Program-made: the position numbers and the translations under genes | Part shown: one piece after another, positions 1-7,491 of the stretch | Position numbering within the stretch: position 1 is the first letter of the stretch | Layout of the letters: every line of letters begins with the position of its first letter | Notes under the pieces: model-generated | The model's input: only the letters and a program-made list of their open reading frames with translations | Database searches by the model: none | What the model was told of the DNA's origin: nothing | Assembly: GCA_021604405.1 (NCBI GenBank) | Contig: BQJA01000029.1 | Coordinates: 1-37,071, forward strand | Direction: 5' to 3' | Source: Nitrosomonas sp. | GTDB taxonomy: Bacteria > Pseudomonadota > Gammaproteobacteria > Burkholderiales > Nitrosomonadaceae | DNA: 37,071 bases

Positions 1-490
1 TTGGCATTCACCAGACATGCGCATATCTGTTTTGTTTTCCATCGTGTATTATTATAAAAAAGAAATTTCTGCGTCTGGAATAATATGTTTTGTTATATCG
101 AGACAAGAATCCAAAAGCGTAAAAGTAAAAACAGTCTCAACATTCACCAGAGAACATTAAAAATCCAGTTGCTTTGCGTATCCGGACATCCCCTATTCTT
201 TGTGAAGGCGACGCATCGCTCCAGAGGACAGCAGGATTAAAAATAAACTTGATTCGTAACGGGAAAGGTTGCACTTTGTATTATCAGAAATCATTGAATA
301 ATTTTTCTGATAGATGTGCTTGTACTCCCCCATGCTAGTTGAATGGGGAATTTATCGTTTATGTAAAAGTCTTAGTACACTGTGTTTTTAGCTTCTTTAA
401 TACTAAATGGGTAATATATACTAGGGATAGAAAGGGTCGGTCGAATTCATGAAAATTTCAAACGCTTGGGAATACCCAGACAATTTTTAG
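1..490. other. Intergenic region, no gene recognised
   Basis: This AT-rich stretch has frequent stops in all frames. An 11-base string (cattcaccaga) occurs at about 5-15 and again at about 141-151, which is not beyond chance for a region of this size. A very short open frame starts with the ATG at 449 behind an AAGGG-like sequence and stops after 13 codons just before the ORF at 491. I see no RNA gene or convincing promoter. Confidence 0.4.
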
Positions 491-859
491 ATGCGATCAG
501 GCCATGCACTGGTTTTACGCAATGCCCTCCTGAAGCCGCTACCCGTCAATATTCTTAAAAGTCTTATTGTCGAGCGGATTATGCACAAAGGGACTAATTA
601 TCTGTTCAACTTTGGACGAGTCAGTATTGTATTGGGTGATTGGTTGTTCCCGGGTAATAAGCGACCGGCACGTTCAACCGATCAGACTCCATTCGCGACC
701 GAAAACACGCAAACAATTAGTAACCATACCGGCGCTGCCTTAAATCATTCCCATTCAGAACACTCAGACACCGTTAACCAACAAACCAAAAGTAACAATG
801 GTCTCGCCATCGATGCCATTGGTGATGTTTCGCTACTATCCAGGAAAATTAGCCGATGA
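491..859 (+). CDS. Hypothetical protein coupled to the TPR gene
   Basis: The 122-residue ORF matches no family I recognise. A stop codon lies immediately before its ATG, so it cannot extend upstream. The first 60 residues are mixed hydrophobic and basic; the rest is hydrophilic and rich in Ser, Thr, Asn and His, which looks disordered. Its last codons overlap the start of the next gene in an ATGA arrangement (856-859), and that gene's AGGA-type ribosome site lies inside it. This geometry implies translational coupling and is the main reason to believe it is expressed. No signal peptide or membrane segment is clear. It may instead be the tail of a decayed longer gene. Confidence 0.4.
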   Translation: MRSGHALVLRNALLKPLPVNILKSLIVERIMHKGTNYLFNFGRVSIVLGDWLFPGNKRPARSTDQTPFATENTQTISNHTGAALNHSHSEHSDTVNQQTKSNNGLAIDAIGDVSLLSRKISR

Positions 860-2751
860 AAAAATTGTTGTTGCTCAGCGTGTTTCTTGTCTTTGGCTGC
901 AAGCAATTGGCCTGGGCAGAAATTGAGAAGCGAAAAATAATTCAGGAAGACACTGAAATTGCAGTGAATGCAGGACATGATGTTTCGCCCACATTTTACA
1001 AATCTGAAGAATACCGAAAATTAGAACGGAAGGTTGAAATAGCCCGGAAAAATGCCGCAAAACTTCCTGGTGATCCGGGTTTGATGAATAAACTTCAACA
1101 GGCCGAACAAAATATTGAAAATTTCGAGCGTGAAATTGCTAGAATTTATAAAGAAATCGACAAAGTACCGTTGAACAGTGAGCGCGGAATAAAAGCTAAG
1201 CAATTTTTTCAAGATGGTGATCTCAAAGCTGCCCGCGAAATACTGAATATAAAGGAAATGAGTCGAGAACAACAAGCTTTGCTCAATCGACAGCAACAGT
1301 TTACGAAACAACAAGAAACCATTGCGACTCAGCTCAATGACCTGGCTGGTGAGTTTATGCTAAAAGCACGACTCACAGCAATCGATTACCAACTGGGCGA
1401 TCGGCGTATTCCTTTAACAAGCAAGTATTTTGAACAAGCATTAGCATCTGACAGCCCCCCCGAACGGTTGCATGAATACGCGCAATTTTTACAAAAAAAT
1501 AATCTATTTTTTGAAGCGGAAAAACGCTACCAGGAAGCTTTAAAAGCATACCGTGAATCGGCGGAAAACAACCCTGCCGTATATCTGCCTTATGTGGCGG
1601 GTACGCTCAACAATCTGGGCAATCTGATATCGAATGATAGTAGCCGCCGCGAGGAAGCGAAAAAACGCTACCAGGAGGCTTTAAAAGCATACCGCGAAAT
1701 GGCGAAAAATAATCCTGCCGTATATCTTCCAGATGTGGCGGGTACGCTCAACAATCTGGGCAATTTAATATCTGATGATAGCCGCCGCCGCGAGAAGGCG
1801 GAAAAATACTATCAGGAAGCTTTAAAAGCATACCGCGAATTGGCGAAAAATAATCCTGCTGTGTATCTGCCTTATGTAGCCGGTACGCTTAATAATCTGG
1901 GAACCCTGGTTGCAGCTGATAGCCGCCGCGTGAAGGCGGAAAAATACTATCAGGCGGCTTTAAAAACATACCGAGAATTGGCGAGAAATAATCCTGCCGT
2001 GTATCTGCCTTATGTAGCGAATACGCTCAACAATCTAGGAAACCTGGTATCCAATGATAGCCGCCGCGAAGAAGCGGAAAAACGCTACCGGGAGGCTTTA
2101 AAAGCATATCGCGAATTGGCGAAAAATAATCCTGCCGTGTATCTGCCTTATGTGGCAGGCACCCTAAACAATCTGGCTACCCTGGTTGCAGCTGATAGTC
2201 GCCGCCGCAGCGATGCGGAAAAACGCTATCTGAAAGCTTTAATAGCATACCGCGAATTGGCGAAAAATAATCCTGCCGTGTATCTGCCTTATGTGGCGGG
2301 CACCCTAAACAATCTGGCCACCTTGGTTGCAGCTGATAGCCGTCGCCGCGGGGATGCGGAAAAACGCTATCTAAAAGCTTTAATAGCATACCGCGAATTG
2401 GCGAAAAAGAATCCTGCCGTATATCTGCCTTATGTAGCCGGTACGCTTAATAATCTGGGAACCCTGATTACAGCTGATAACCGCCGCCGCAAGGAGGCGG
2501 AGAAATACTACCAGGAAGCCTTAAAAACATATCGCGAATTGGCGAAAAATAATCCTGCCGTATATCTGCCCTATGTGGCTAATACGCTAGGCGCATACGG
2601 CTTTGCACATCTGAAATGGCAACAGTCCAAACAAGCAACAACTTATCTATATGAAGCAGAAGAAATTTTTATAAAACTTGCAGCACAAGCACCCCAGGAT
2701 TTTGAAGGCAACCTGGATTTGATTCAACAGTTGTTACGGCAAGCAAATTAA
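856..2751 (+). CDS. Exported TPR-repeat protein with eight near-identical repeats
   Basis: The 631-residue protein starts with a hydrophobic signal segment. Cleavage is ambiguous: the VFGC at residues 12-15 could be a weak lipobox, or signal peptidase I could cut after AWA. Residues 45-200 are charged, helical and coiled-coil-like. From residue 225 there are eight tandem TPR-type units of 46-47 residues with the core NNPAVYLPYVAGTLNNLG, followed by a short more divergent helical end. TPR arrays form superhelical protein-binding scaffolds, so a role in protein-protein contacts in the envelope is likely; the partner is unknown. An AGGAAA ribosome site at about 842-847 supports the start. The near-identity of the units at DNA level points to recent duplication or homogenisation. 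Confidence 0.85.
   Translation: MKKLLLLSVFLVFGCKQLAWAEIEKRKIIQEDTEIAVNAGHDVSPTFYKSEEYRKLERKVEIARKNAAKLPGDPGLMNKLQQAEQNIENFEREIARIYKEIDKVPLNSERGIKAKQFFQDGDLKAAREILNIKEMSREQQALLNRQQQFTKQQETIATQLNDLAGEFMLKARLTAIDYQLGDRRIPLTSKYFEQALASDSPPERLHEYAQFLQKNNLFFEAEKRYQEALKAYRESAENNPAVYLPYVAGTLNNLGNLISNDSSRREEAKKRYQEALKAYREMAKNNPAVYLPDVAGTLNNLGNLISDDSRRREKAEKYYQEALKAYRELAKNNPAVYLPYVAGTLNNLGTLVAADSRRVKAEKYYQAALKTYRELARNNPAVYLPYVANTLNNLGNLVSNDSRREEAEKRYREALKAYRELAKNNPAVYLPYVAGTLNNLATLVAADSRRRSDAEKRYLKALIAYRELAKNNPAVYLPYVAGTLNNLATLVAADSRRRGDAEKRYLKALIAYRELAKKNPAVYLPYVAGTLNNLGTLITADNRRRKEAEKYYQEALKTYRELAKNNPAVYLPYVANTLGAYGFAHLKWQQSKQATTYLYEAEEIFIKLAAQAPQDFEGNLDLIQQLLRQAN
1528..2650 (+). repeat. Tandem coding repeats, eight units of about 138-141 bp
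   Basis: Each unit begins at a Tyr codon (first at 1528, eighth at 2509) and encodes one TPR-like motif of 46-47 residues. The spacing averages 46.7 codons. Long DNA blocks such as the one encoding NNPAVYLPYV are almost identical between units. Units 3 and 4 are one residue shorter in the Ser-Arg-Arg linker. The eighth unit diverges after its first half. Such an array is prone to copy-number change by slippage or recombination, and short-read assembly could miscount it. Confidence 0.9.
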
Positions 2752-3172
2752 GCAGAAAAGCGGTGAAATGCAAATATAAGTCAATAGAAACGACTACATA
2801 ACCATCTGGCGAGTTACCTAAATCAGTTAGACATTGAATGGACATAGACGCAACCAAGCAAAGATCAGCTAGGACTGCTTCGTTACTTTCAAAGATTATT
2901 TTCTCAAAAATACCATTAATTCACACATTTTCAGAATCTGCAAGTTACGTATGCAAAGCTCTAAAAGGTGCTCGCTAAAAATTTAGTAATTAGGTATAAA
3001 AGCATAAAATTTATATACTTGTTCCGGCATTCCCTAAATTATGTAATAAGGATTTTTGATAGACAACCAATCAAAAGATGTTTTTTCATGTAAACTTAAA
3101 CGGCACTCTGTAATTTAATAATTAAAATAATCGTTCAATTTAGCAAAGCGTTCATCAAAGTTTATCTATTAG
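2752..3172. other. Intergenic region, nothing recognised
   Basis: About 420 AT-rich bases lie between the TPR gene and the next secreted protein. All frames have stops. The promoter of the following gene presumably lies here, but no box is clear enough to place. Confidence 0.4.
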
Positions 3173-3174
3173 AT

Positions 3175-3180
3175 GGGAGG
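3175..3180 (+). promoter_or_regulatory. Ribosome binding site that decides the 3185 start
   Basis: GGGAGG lies four bases before the ATG at 3185. It sits inside the longer ORF reading from 3173, so it favours the second ATG as the true start. Confidence 0.6.
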
Positions 3181-3184
3181 CGTC

Positions 3185-3631
3185 ATGAGATGGGATCGGG
3201 TGAATCCATTATTTTTATCATTCTGCAGTGGCTTTTTCTTATTATTGCCTGTTTCAATTGTTCCCGCGCTGGCTGACGATGATCAAGAAGCCATGGTCGG
3301 TCTCTGGCAGGCGATCGACAGCTTTGACGGCAGCACCCAGCTCCTATCAATCACGTGCTCGCATCGAAGCGATTGTGACGTTCGGCTCAACGATACGGCA
3401 TTCACGCTTTCCTGCCAAAATCAAATCGGATTCGCGCAAGGTGTAGGATCGATTGAACACAATATACTGGCCGTCGAATTGACCTTGCACTGCTCGAATC
3501 TGGATGGTACTTCCGTCTTGGTCGGATCCCAGGAGAACGAGTTTGTGTTGGATCGCAGGAGCAATACACTAACAAATATCAATGACGACCCTACGCCCGT
3601 GCCCAACGTATTTCACAAGATCAGCAAATAG
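3185..3631 (+). CDS. Small secreted hypothetical protein with four cysteines
   Basis: The 148-residue protein starts at the ATG behind GGGAGG; an ATG four codons upstream lacks a ribosome site. Residues 1-31 form a signal peptide with a long hydrophobic stretch ending at ALA before an acidic DDDQE segment. The mature part (about 115 residues) contains the contexts TCS, DCD, SCQ and HCS: four cysteines that could form two disulfides in the periplasm. The short alternating hydrophobic pattern suggests a beta-rich fold, with GLWQAID near the start of the mature chain resembling small lipocalin-like or META-like domains. I do not recognise the family. It stands alone. Confidence 0.65.
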   Translation: MRWDRVNPLFLSFCSGFFLLLPVSIVPALADDDQEAMVGLWQAIDSFDGSTQLLSITCSHRSDCDVRLNDTAFTLSCQNQIGFAQGVGSIEHNILAVELTLHCSNLDGTSVLVGSQENEFVLDRRSNTLTNINDDPTPVPNVFHKISK

Positions 3632-3696
3632 AGATGGAAATAATTTTCGGTTGTCTTTCATCCCAACTCATGAAGAGAGGCGAAGACCAGGTGTAA

Positions 3697-3837
3697 GAAT
3701 TGGAATTGCAAATTAAAGAAACAAGAAAGAACGAAGCCAGTCAAAAATTGGCGGCAATACCTGGCATCGATTTGATCAGGGCGGGAACCATCGCAGCAAC
3801 GACAGGAAATGCCGCAGAGTCCAGGGTTGGCAGATAA
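3697..3837 (+). pseudogene. Relic of an IS110/IS1111-type transposase
   Basis: An open frame of about 46 codons between two in-frame stops (3694 and 3835) reads KLAAIPGIDLIRAGTIAATTG and continues for about nine residues. This resembles the helix-hairpin-helix (IPGIGPxTAxxLxAxxGD) segment of the C-terminal Transposase_20 domain of IS110-family DEDD transposases. No start, catalytic N-terminal domain or element end is visible, so it is a fragment of an inactivated insertion sequence. The match rests on about 30 residues, so the exact subfamily is uncertain. Confidence 0.6.
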
Positions 3838-3946
3838 CTTTCAGCATGGTTGATGTTGATTCAAAAGAAATATTAATGATTTGTCTCAACAGGTTATGCA
3901 TCGTAATTTATTCACCTGCGTAGGAAATATAATTTTGACTGAATCC

Positions 3947-4210
3947 TCAGTCTTGATCAGACTCGCTTCCGCGCCAATGTTTCAGCTGCAATATAAAGGC
4001 AGCCGGCACGTGAGTCATACCGAAAGAAATAGTAAAGATGAGGACTTTTTCCAATCCCTGATTTTCCGTGTATACGGAAACCATGAGCCAGCCGAAGGCA
4101 AGGCCTACCACGACCAGGACCCCGCTCGTTATCCAGCGGGTACTCGGTGAATGCGCACTTAAGCGGTAATGAGCCCATACTGCAGCGAACAGGGCTGGAA
4201 GGCACAACAA
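3947..4210 (-). CDS. Small membrane protein, start uncertain
   Basis: This minus-strand ORF of 87 residues shows three hydrophobic stretches (about residues 1-17, 27-48 and 57-75) separated by short basic or acidic loops, as in a small inner-membrane protein. The only in-frame start is a TTG without a clear ribosome site. The open frame continues 12 codons further upstream (to about 4246) with hydrophobic residues that extend the first membrane helix, but it contains no ATG, GTG or TTG there. Either it uses the TTG or the 5' end has been lost by frameshift. It sits in gene-poor DNA next to an IS110 relic. I do not recognise a named family. Confidence 0.4.
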   Translation of the reverse strand: MLCLPALFAAVWAHYRLSAHSPSTRWITSGVLVVVGLAFGWLMVSVYTENQGLEKVLIFTISFGMTHVPAAFILQLKHWRGSESDQD

Positions 4211-5550
4211 GAAAAGGACTAAGCTATTTTCATAATGGACAAGGAATTACTGAATTAAGTTTACCGTAGTTGGCAAAAATAATTAAATTTGCATGCAAAA
4301 CAATTAAAAAGAGCGCGAACATAGGAAGGCGCAAAGGATTCTGTATAATTCTGCGTAACTTCCCGAGTTAAACATAGTTCACCAATCGCAATGCAAATTC
4401 GATCATAAAACGTAAAACGATTCAATACTAATTTCCAATTTTTTATTGTGATTTTTTAGTTCCTTCCTGGAATGCCAGATAAATCCTTTTTATAGGATAT
4501 AGTTTGCATTTTTTGATCGCTTTGTGCTATGTGTCTATCTTTTTTGCGGTTGAAATAACCGGCTCACGAGGAACATGCAGTATTATTTTTAGATGCTTGA
4601 GTCTGAGATGTGGAACTTTCCGCATCTGAAATTTTCTGCCTATGTGATAAAACAGCCAGTCCGACTGTAATCATTGCCCGTTGGTTGAAATAAATCTTCG
4701 CCCGTTGCATCAATTGGTTGTGAAATGATTTTCGGCAATCCATAAACTTTGAATCATCCAACAATTACTTCGGCGACTCATGTTTTGCCTGTAAGTAAAT
4801 GGCTTCACACGATTCTGTTCTTTTGACCGAATGACGGCAATATAACACTGAGAAGTTTATGGACGAATTGAGATTCTGTTTCTGAGCGTGTCATCGCAAA
4901 CTGAATAAACGCGATCTCCGATTTAATGCTCAGAATCTTTCTGGTTATTTGGATTTCGCTTTCCGGCAGCGTCATGGTAAATTCATAAATCCTCTTTTCC
5001 TTTTTACATTTTTCAGACTCGTTGACGCGCCGTGGAACAAAAAGAGCAACTTTGGCATGCGGCATGGCGGTATTTCCGATAAAGTTAACGACTACCATTG
5101 GCGATACAATATGCTGCAGATTGGATATTATTACTGACTTTCATTGCAGGCAAGTTAAATTATTAATGCTGGCGTTGATTTGTTGTTTGGGTCCTGCACG
5201 TTCTTCTGTGCGAGAAAATACACCGTGTTCAAAGGCTGGTTTGACGGCAGTTTTCAACTATCCGTTATTTTACATTAAAATCATATCATTACGCGCACCA
5301 TACAAATTAAGTCTGGTATAACTGTGTACAAGTATCGGCTTGCATTGAAATGTTGGGTACTCTCATAATTTCGTTGCAATTTAGATGCTTTGCTTAAGAG
5401 TGAAGTTGAAGAAGAAACAATAATAGGAACTGTTATCGTTTATTATCAATAACTTATTTTTGATTTTTAACTTGATCTTCTCTATAATGATTGGCACTTG
5501 AATAAAACGCGGTGCTGTGTGCAGCGCGTTTGTAACCAAAGGAGTCAACG
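4211..5550. other. Gene-poor region upstream of the bacterioferritins
   Basis: About 1.3 kb hold no ORF I can support. Minus-strand frames at 4564-4764 (66 codons) and 4805-5098 (97 codons) lack good ribosome sites and recognisable motifs. The second has a loosely repeated internal pattern, described among the findings. Only the last 100 bases, which carry the promoter for the bacterioferritin pair, can be given a function. Confidence 0.4.
5460..5488 (+). promoter_or_regulatory. Sigma-70-type promoter for the bacterioferritin pair
   Basis: TTGATT at 5460-5465 and a perfect TATAAT at 5483-5488 are separated by exactly 17 bases. The start codon at 5551 lies about 55-60 bases downstream, preceded by AAAGGAG at about 5538-5544. 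I could not identify a Fur or IscR operator overlapping it. Confidence 0.65.
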
Positions 5551-6015
5551 ATGAAAGGTGAAAAGCAAACAGTTAACCTTCTGAACAAGGTGTTAAAGAA
5601 CGAACTCACCGCCATCAACCAGTTTTTCCTCCATGCCCGTATGTATAAGCACTGGGGCTTAGGAGAGTTGAACGAGCACACCTACAAAGCTTCCATTAAG
5701 GCAATGAAACAAGCCGACTGTGTAATTGAAAGGGTTCTTTTTCTGGAAGGCCTGCCTAATCTGCAGGATCTGGGAAAGCTGCTGATAGGCGTTGATGTTT
5801 ATGAAATGCTGCAGGCAGACCTGGAATTAATTACCGCTATCCGGACGCAGCTGATCGAAGCAATTACTCATTGTGAATCCGCGGCGGATTATGTCAGCCG
5901 GGAACTGCTTGAAGATTTGCTGGAACACACAGAAAATCATTTCGACTGGCTGGAAACCCAGCTAGCGCTGGTTGAAAAAGTGGGCATCCAAAATTATCTG
6001 CAATCGAACATGTGA
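5551..6015 (+). CDS. bfr: Bacterioferritin subunit, haem-binding type lacking ferroxidase residues
   Basis: The 154-residue protein aligns along its whole length with E. coli Bfr (MKGE start, [44 protein letters not shown]). Bfr forms a 24-subunit iron-storage shell with haem at two-fold interfaces. Using E. coli numbering, which this protein keeps without gaps, Met52 (the haem ligand), Glu18 and His130 are present. However, position 51 is Ala instead of Glu, 54 is Gln instead of His, 94 is Ile instead of Glu and 127 is Thr instead of Glu. The di-iron ferroxidase centre should therefore be non-functional while haem binding is retained. It is the first gene of a two-gene unit with a strong AAAGGAG site; the second gene starts 10 bases after its stop. 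Confidence 0.92.
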   Translation: MKGEKQTVNLLNKVLKNELTAINQFFLHARMYKHWGLGELNEHTYKASIKAMKQADCVIERVLFLEGLPNLQDLGKLLIGVDVYEMLQADLELITAIRTQLIEAITHCESAADYVSRELLEDLLEHTENHFDWLETQLALVEKVGIQNYLQSNM

Positions 6016-6025
6016 GGAAAAGATT

Positions 6026-6493
6026 ATGAAAGGAAACAAAAAAATTATCGATACGCTGAACCAGCTTTTGGCTGGCGAGCTGACTTCTATGGATCAGTAT
6101 TTCACGCATTCACGTATGTATGACGATTGGGGGCTCAGCAAGCTTTACGAGCGTATTAATCATGAAATGGATGATGAGAAACAGCACGCAGATCTTCTGA
6201 TTAAACGCATACTATTTCTGCAAGGTGTTCCGGCTGTGGGTAACCGTAGTCCACTTAAAATCGGCAAAGACGTCCGGGAAATGCTGAAAAACGATCTGGA
6301 ACTGGAATATTCCGTGATTACTGCACTGCGCGAAGCCATCGCTGCCTGTGAGCAAGAGAAGGATTATCAGACCCGGGAAATACTCGAAACCATGCTGGCC
6401 GATACCGAGGAGGACCACACATACTGGTTGGAACAGCAACTGGGCTTGATTGAAAAAATCGGCATAGAGAATTATCTACAATCGCAGATGTAA
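6026..6493 (+). CDS. bfr: Bacterioferritin subunit, ferroxidase type lacking the haem ligand
   Basis: The 155-residue protein is a second full-length bacterioferritin ([45 protein letters not shown]). Its ferroxidase residues are complete: Glu18, Glu51, His54, and the equivalents of Glu94, Glu127 and His130. Position 52 is Lys instead of Met, so it should not bind haem in the usual way. A heteropolymer with the upstream haem-binding subunit is therefore likely, as described for two-subunit bacterioferritins in Pseudomonas and Neisseria. The ATG at 6026 sits 10 bases after the first gene's stop with GAGGAAA before it; an in-frame start at 5972 inside the first gene is less likely. No bacterioferritin-associated ferredoxin gene is in the window. 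Confidence 0.92.
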   Translation: MKGNKKIIDTLNQLLAGELTSMDQYFTHSRMYDDWGLSKLYERINHEMDDEKQHADLLIKRILFLQGVPAVGNRSPLKIGKDVREMLKNDLELEYSVITALREAIAACEQEKDYQTREILETMLADTEEDHTYWLEQQLGLIEKIGIENYLQSQM

Positions 6494-6522
6494 CGCTTTG
6501 TTATTAAATACAATACCGTTAT

Positions 6523-6666
6523 TTAATCAAAGCTGAACGGCTGCAGCGCAATGGCGCTGACCGGTCGGCCGTTTCGGTGCGGCGGGTTGCACTGCCAGGT
6601 TCGGGCCGCTTTAATGGCGGCTTCATCCAGGCGTTTGTAACCGCTGCTATTGATTACCTGCGCAGA
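6523..6666 (-). pseudogene. Relic of a TonB-family C-terminal domain
   Basis: On the minus strand, 48 codons between a stop at 6667-6669 and a stop at 6523-6525 read VINSSGYKRLDEAAIKAART, then a Trp, then about 13 residues, then RPVSAIALQPFSFD. This matches the TonB C-terminal pattern (SSGxxRLDxAALxAVRxWxFxPAxxxGxPV) that contacts outer-membrane receptors. There is no transmembrane anchor, proline-rich spacer or start codon, so it is the surviving end of an energy-transducing protein gene. The usual Arg/Lys-Phe after the Trp has become Gln-Cys. Confidence 0.6.
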
Positions 6667-6669
6667 TTT

Positions 6670-7491
6670 TTACCACACCCGATTCACTAACCTCAAGCCT
6701 CTATACCGCCCGCACCATATTCACCAAGCTGCCGGGAAGGTTTGGGATAGGTCGGGAGCATTAGCTCATAACAAATCACAGATAACTCCGTGGTTAACAT
6801 CACCGGACCTGCAGGCAAATTGCCCGGCGTTGTTCTGCCCGCTTGAGCAATGACGATAGCTGCCAAGTCTATGAACCGCCAAAAGCATATTTGCTGTTTG
6901 AACCAAAGCGACGTGAAAGGGATATCCCAATTATTTATTGAATGAATAGCATAAGGCTATTCAGGTTCCTGAATTGCAATACTGGCAGATACAATACCGC
7001 CGTTTGAGCATCGCTTAATATTTGAACAACACGCTGTACCTTGGTTGAAGAAATGTAACCAAACCAATTATACGTTGCAATTGCCGTTTGATGTCTCATC
7101 GTTAAAACCGGTCGAATTGCAAAATTGCCTGGATTGATTGCAAACAAATCTGGTTAGTCGGTGAATAAAATGCGCCGATGCAAAAATGAAACAAACCACG
7201 GCTGTGTGAGACAGCAGCCATCTTTACATGTCATTAATAATTCTCCGGTCCGTTCAATAGACCACGTGTAATTTCACGTCCACCTGGGCAAAGAAGGTCC
7301 GGTTCGGTTTTGTTTGGCATGCGTAAGTAAGAAATGGGCTTTTTTAGCCGCTTTAATGCAACCTTCCCTCCCTTTTTAAATGCATAAAATCTACAGCCCC
7401 TGAGCATGTTGCTACAAAAAATGTAATCAAATGTAGCGTATCAGCTCGACTGTAGCAGCCTTTTCTAAGTACATAATGTAGGGAAAATATT
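6670..7491. other. Intergenic region upstream of the di-haem cytochrome gene
   Basis: No supported gene lies here. ORFs of 67 (plus) and 70 (minus) codons show no family features or ribosome sites. The position next to the TonB relic suggests decayed coding DNA. The promoter for the gene at 7492 must be in the last part, but I cannot place it. Confidence 0.4.

Noticed and set aside
4564..4764. Minus-strand ORF of 66 codons
   Set aside because: No ribosome site, no motif, low-complexity end; most likely chance.
5022..5321. Plus-strand ORF of 99 codons before the bacterioferritins
   Set aside because: Overlaps other frames, has no ribosome site or recognisable domain.
6503..6527. AT-only inverted repeat after the second bacterioferritin gene
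   Set aside because: An eight-base A/T stem is expected by chance in this composition and would be unstable.
7261..7345. Minus-strand short frame ending RTFFAQVDVKLHVVY, like an outer-membrane protein end
   Set aside because: Too short, two frames look equally open, and no beta-barrel signature can be shown.
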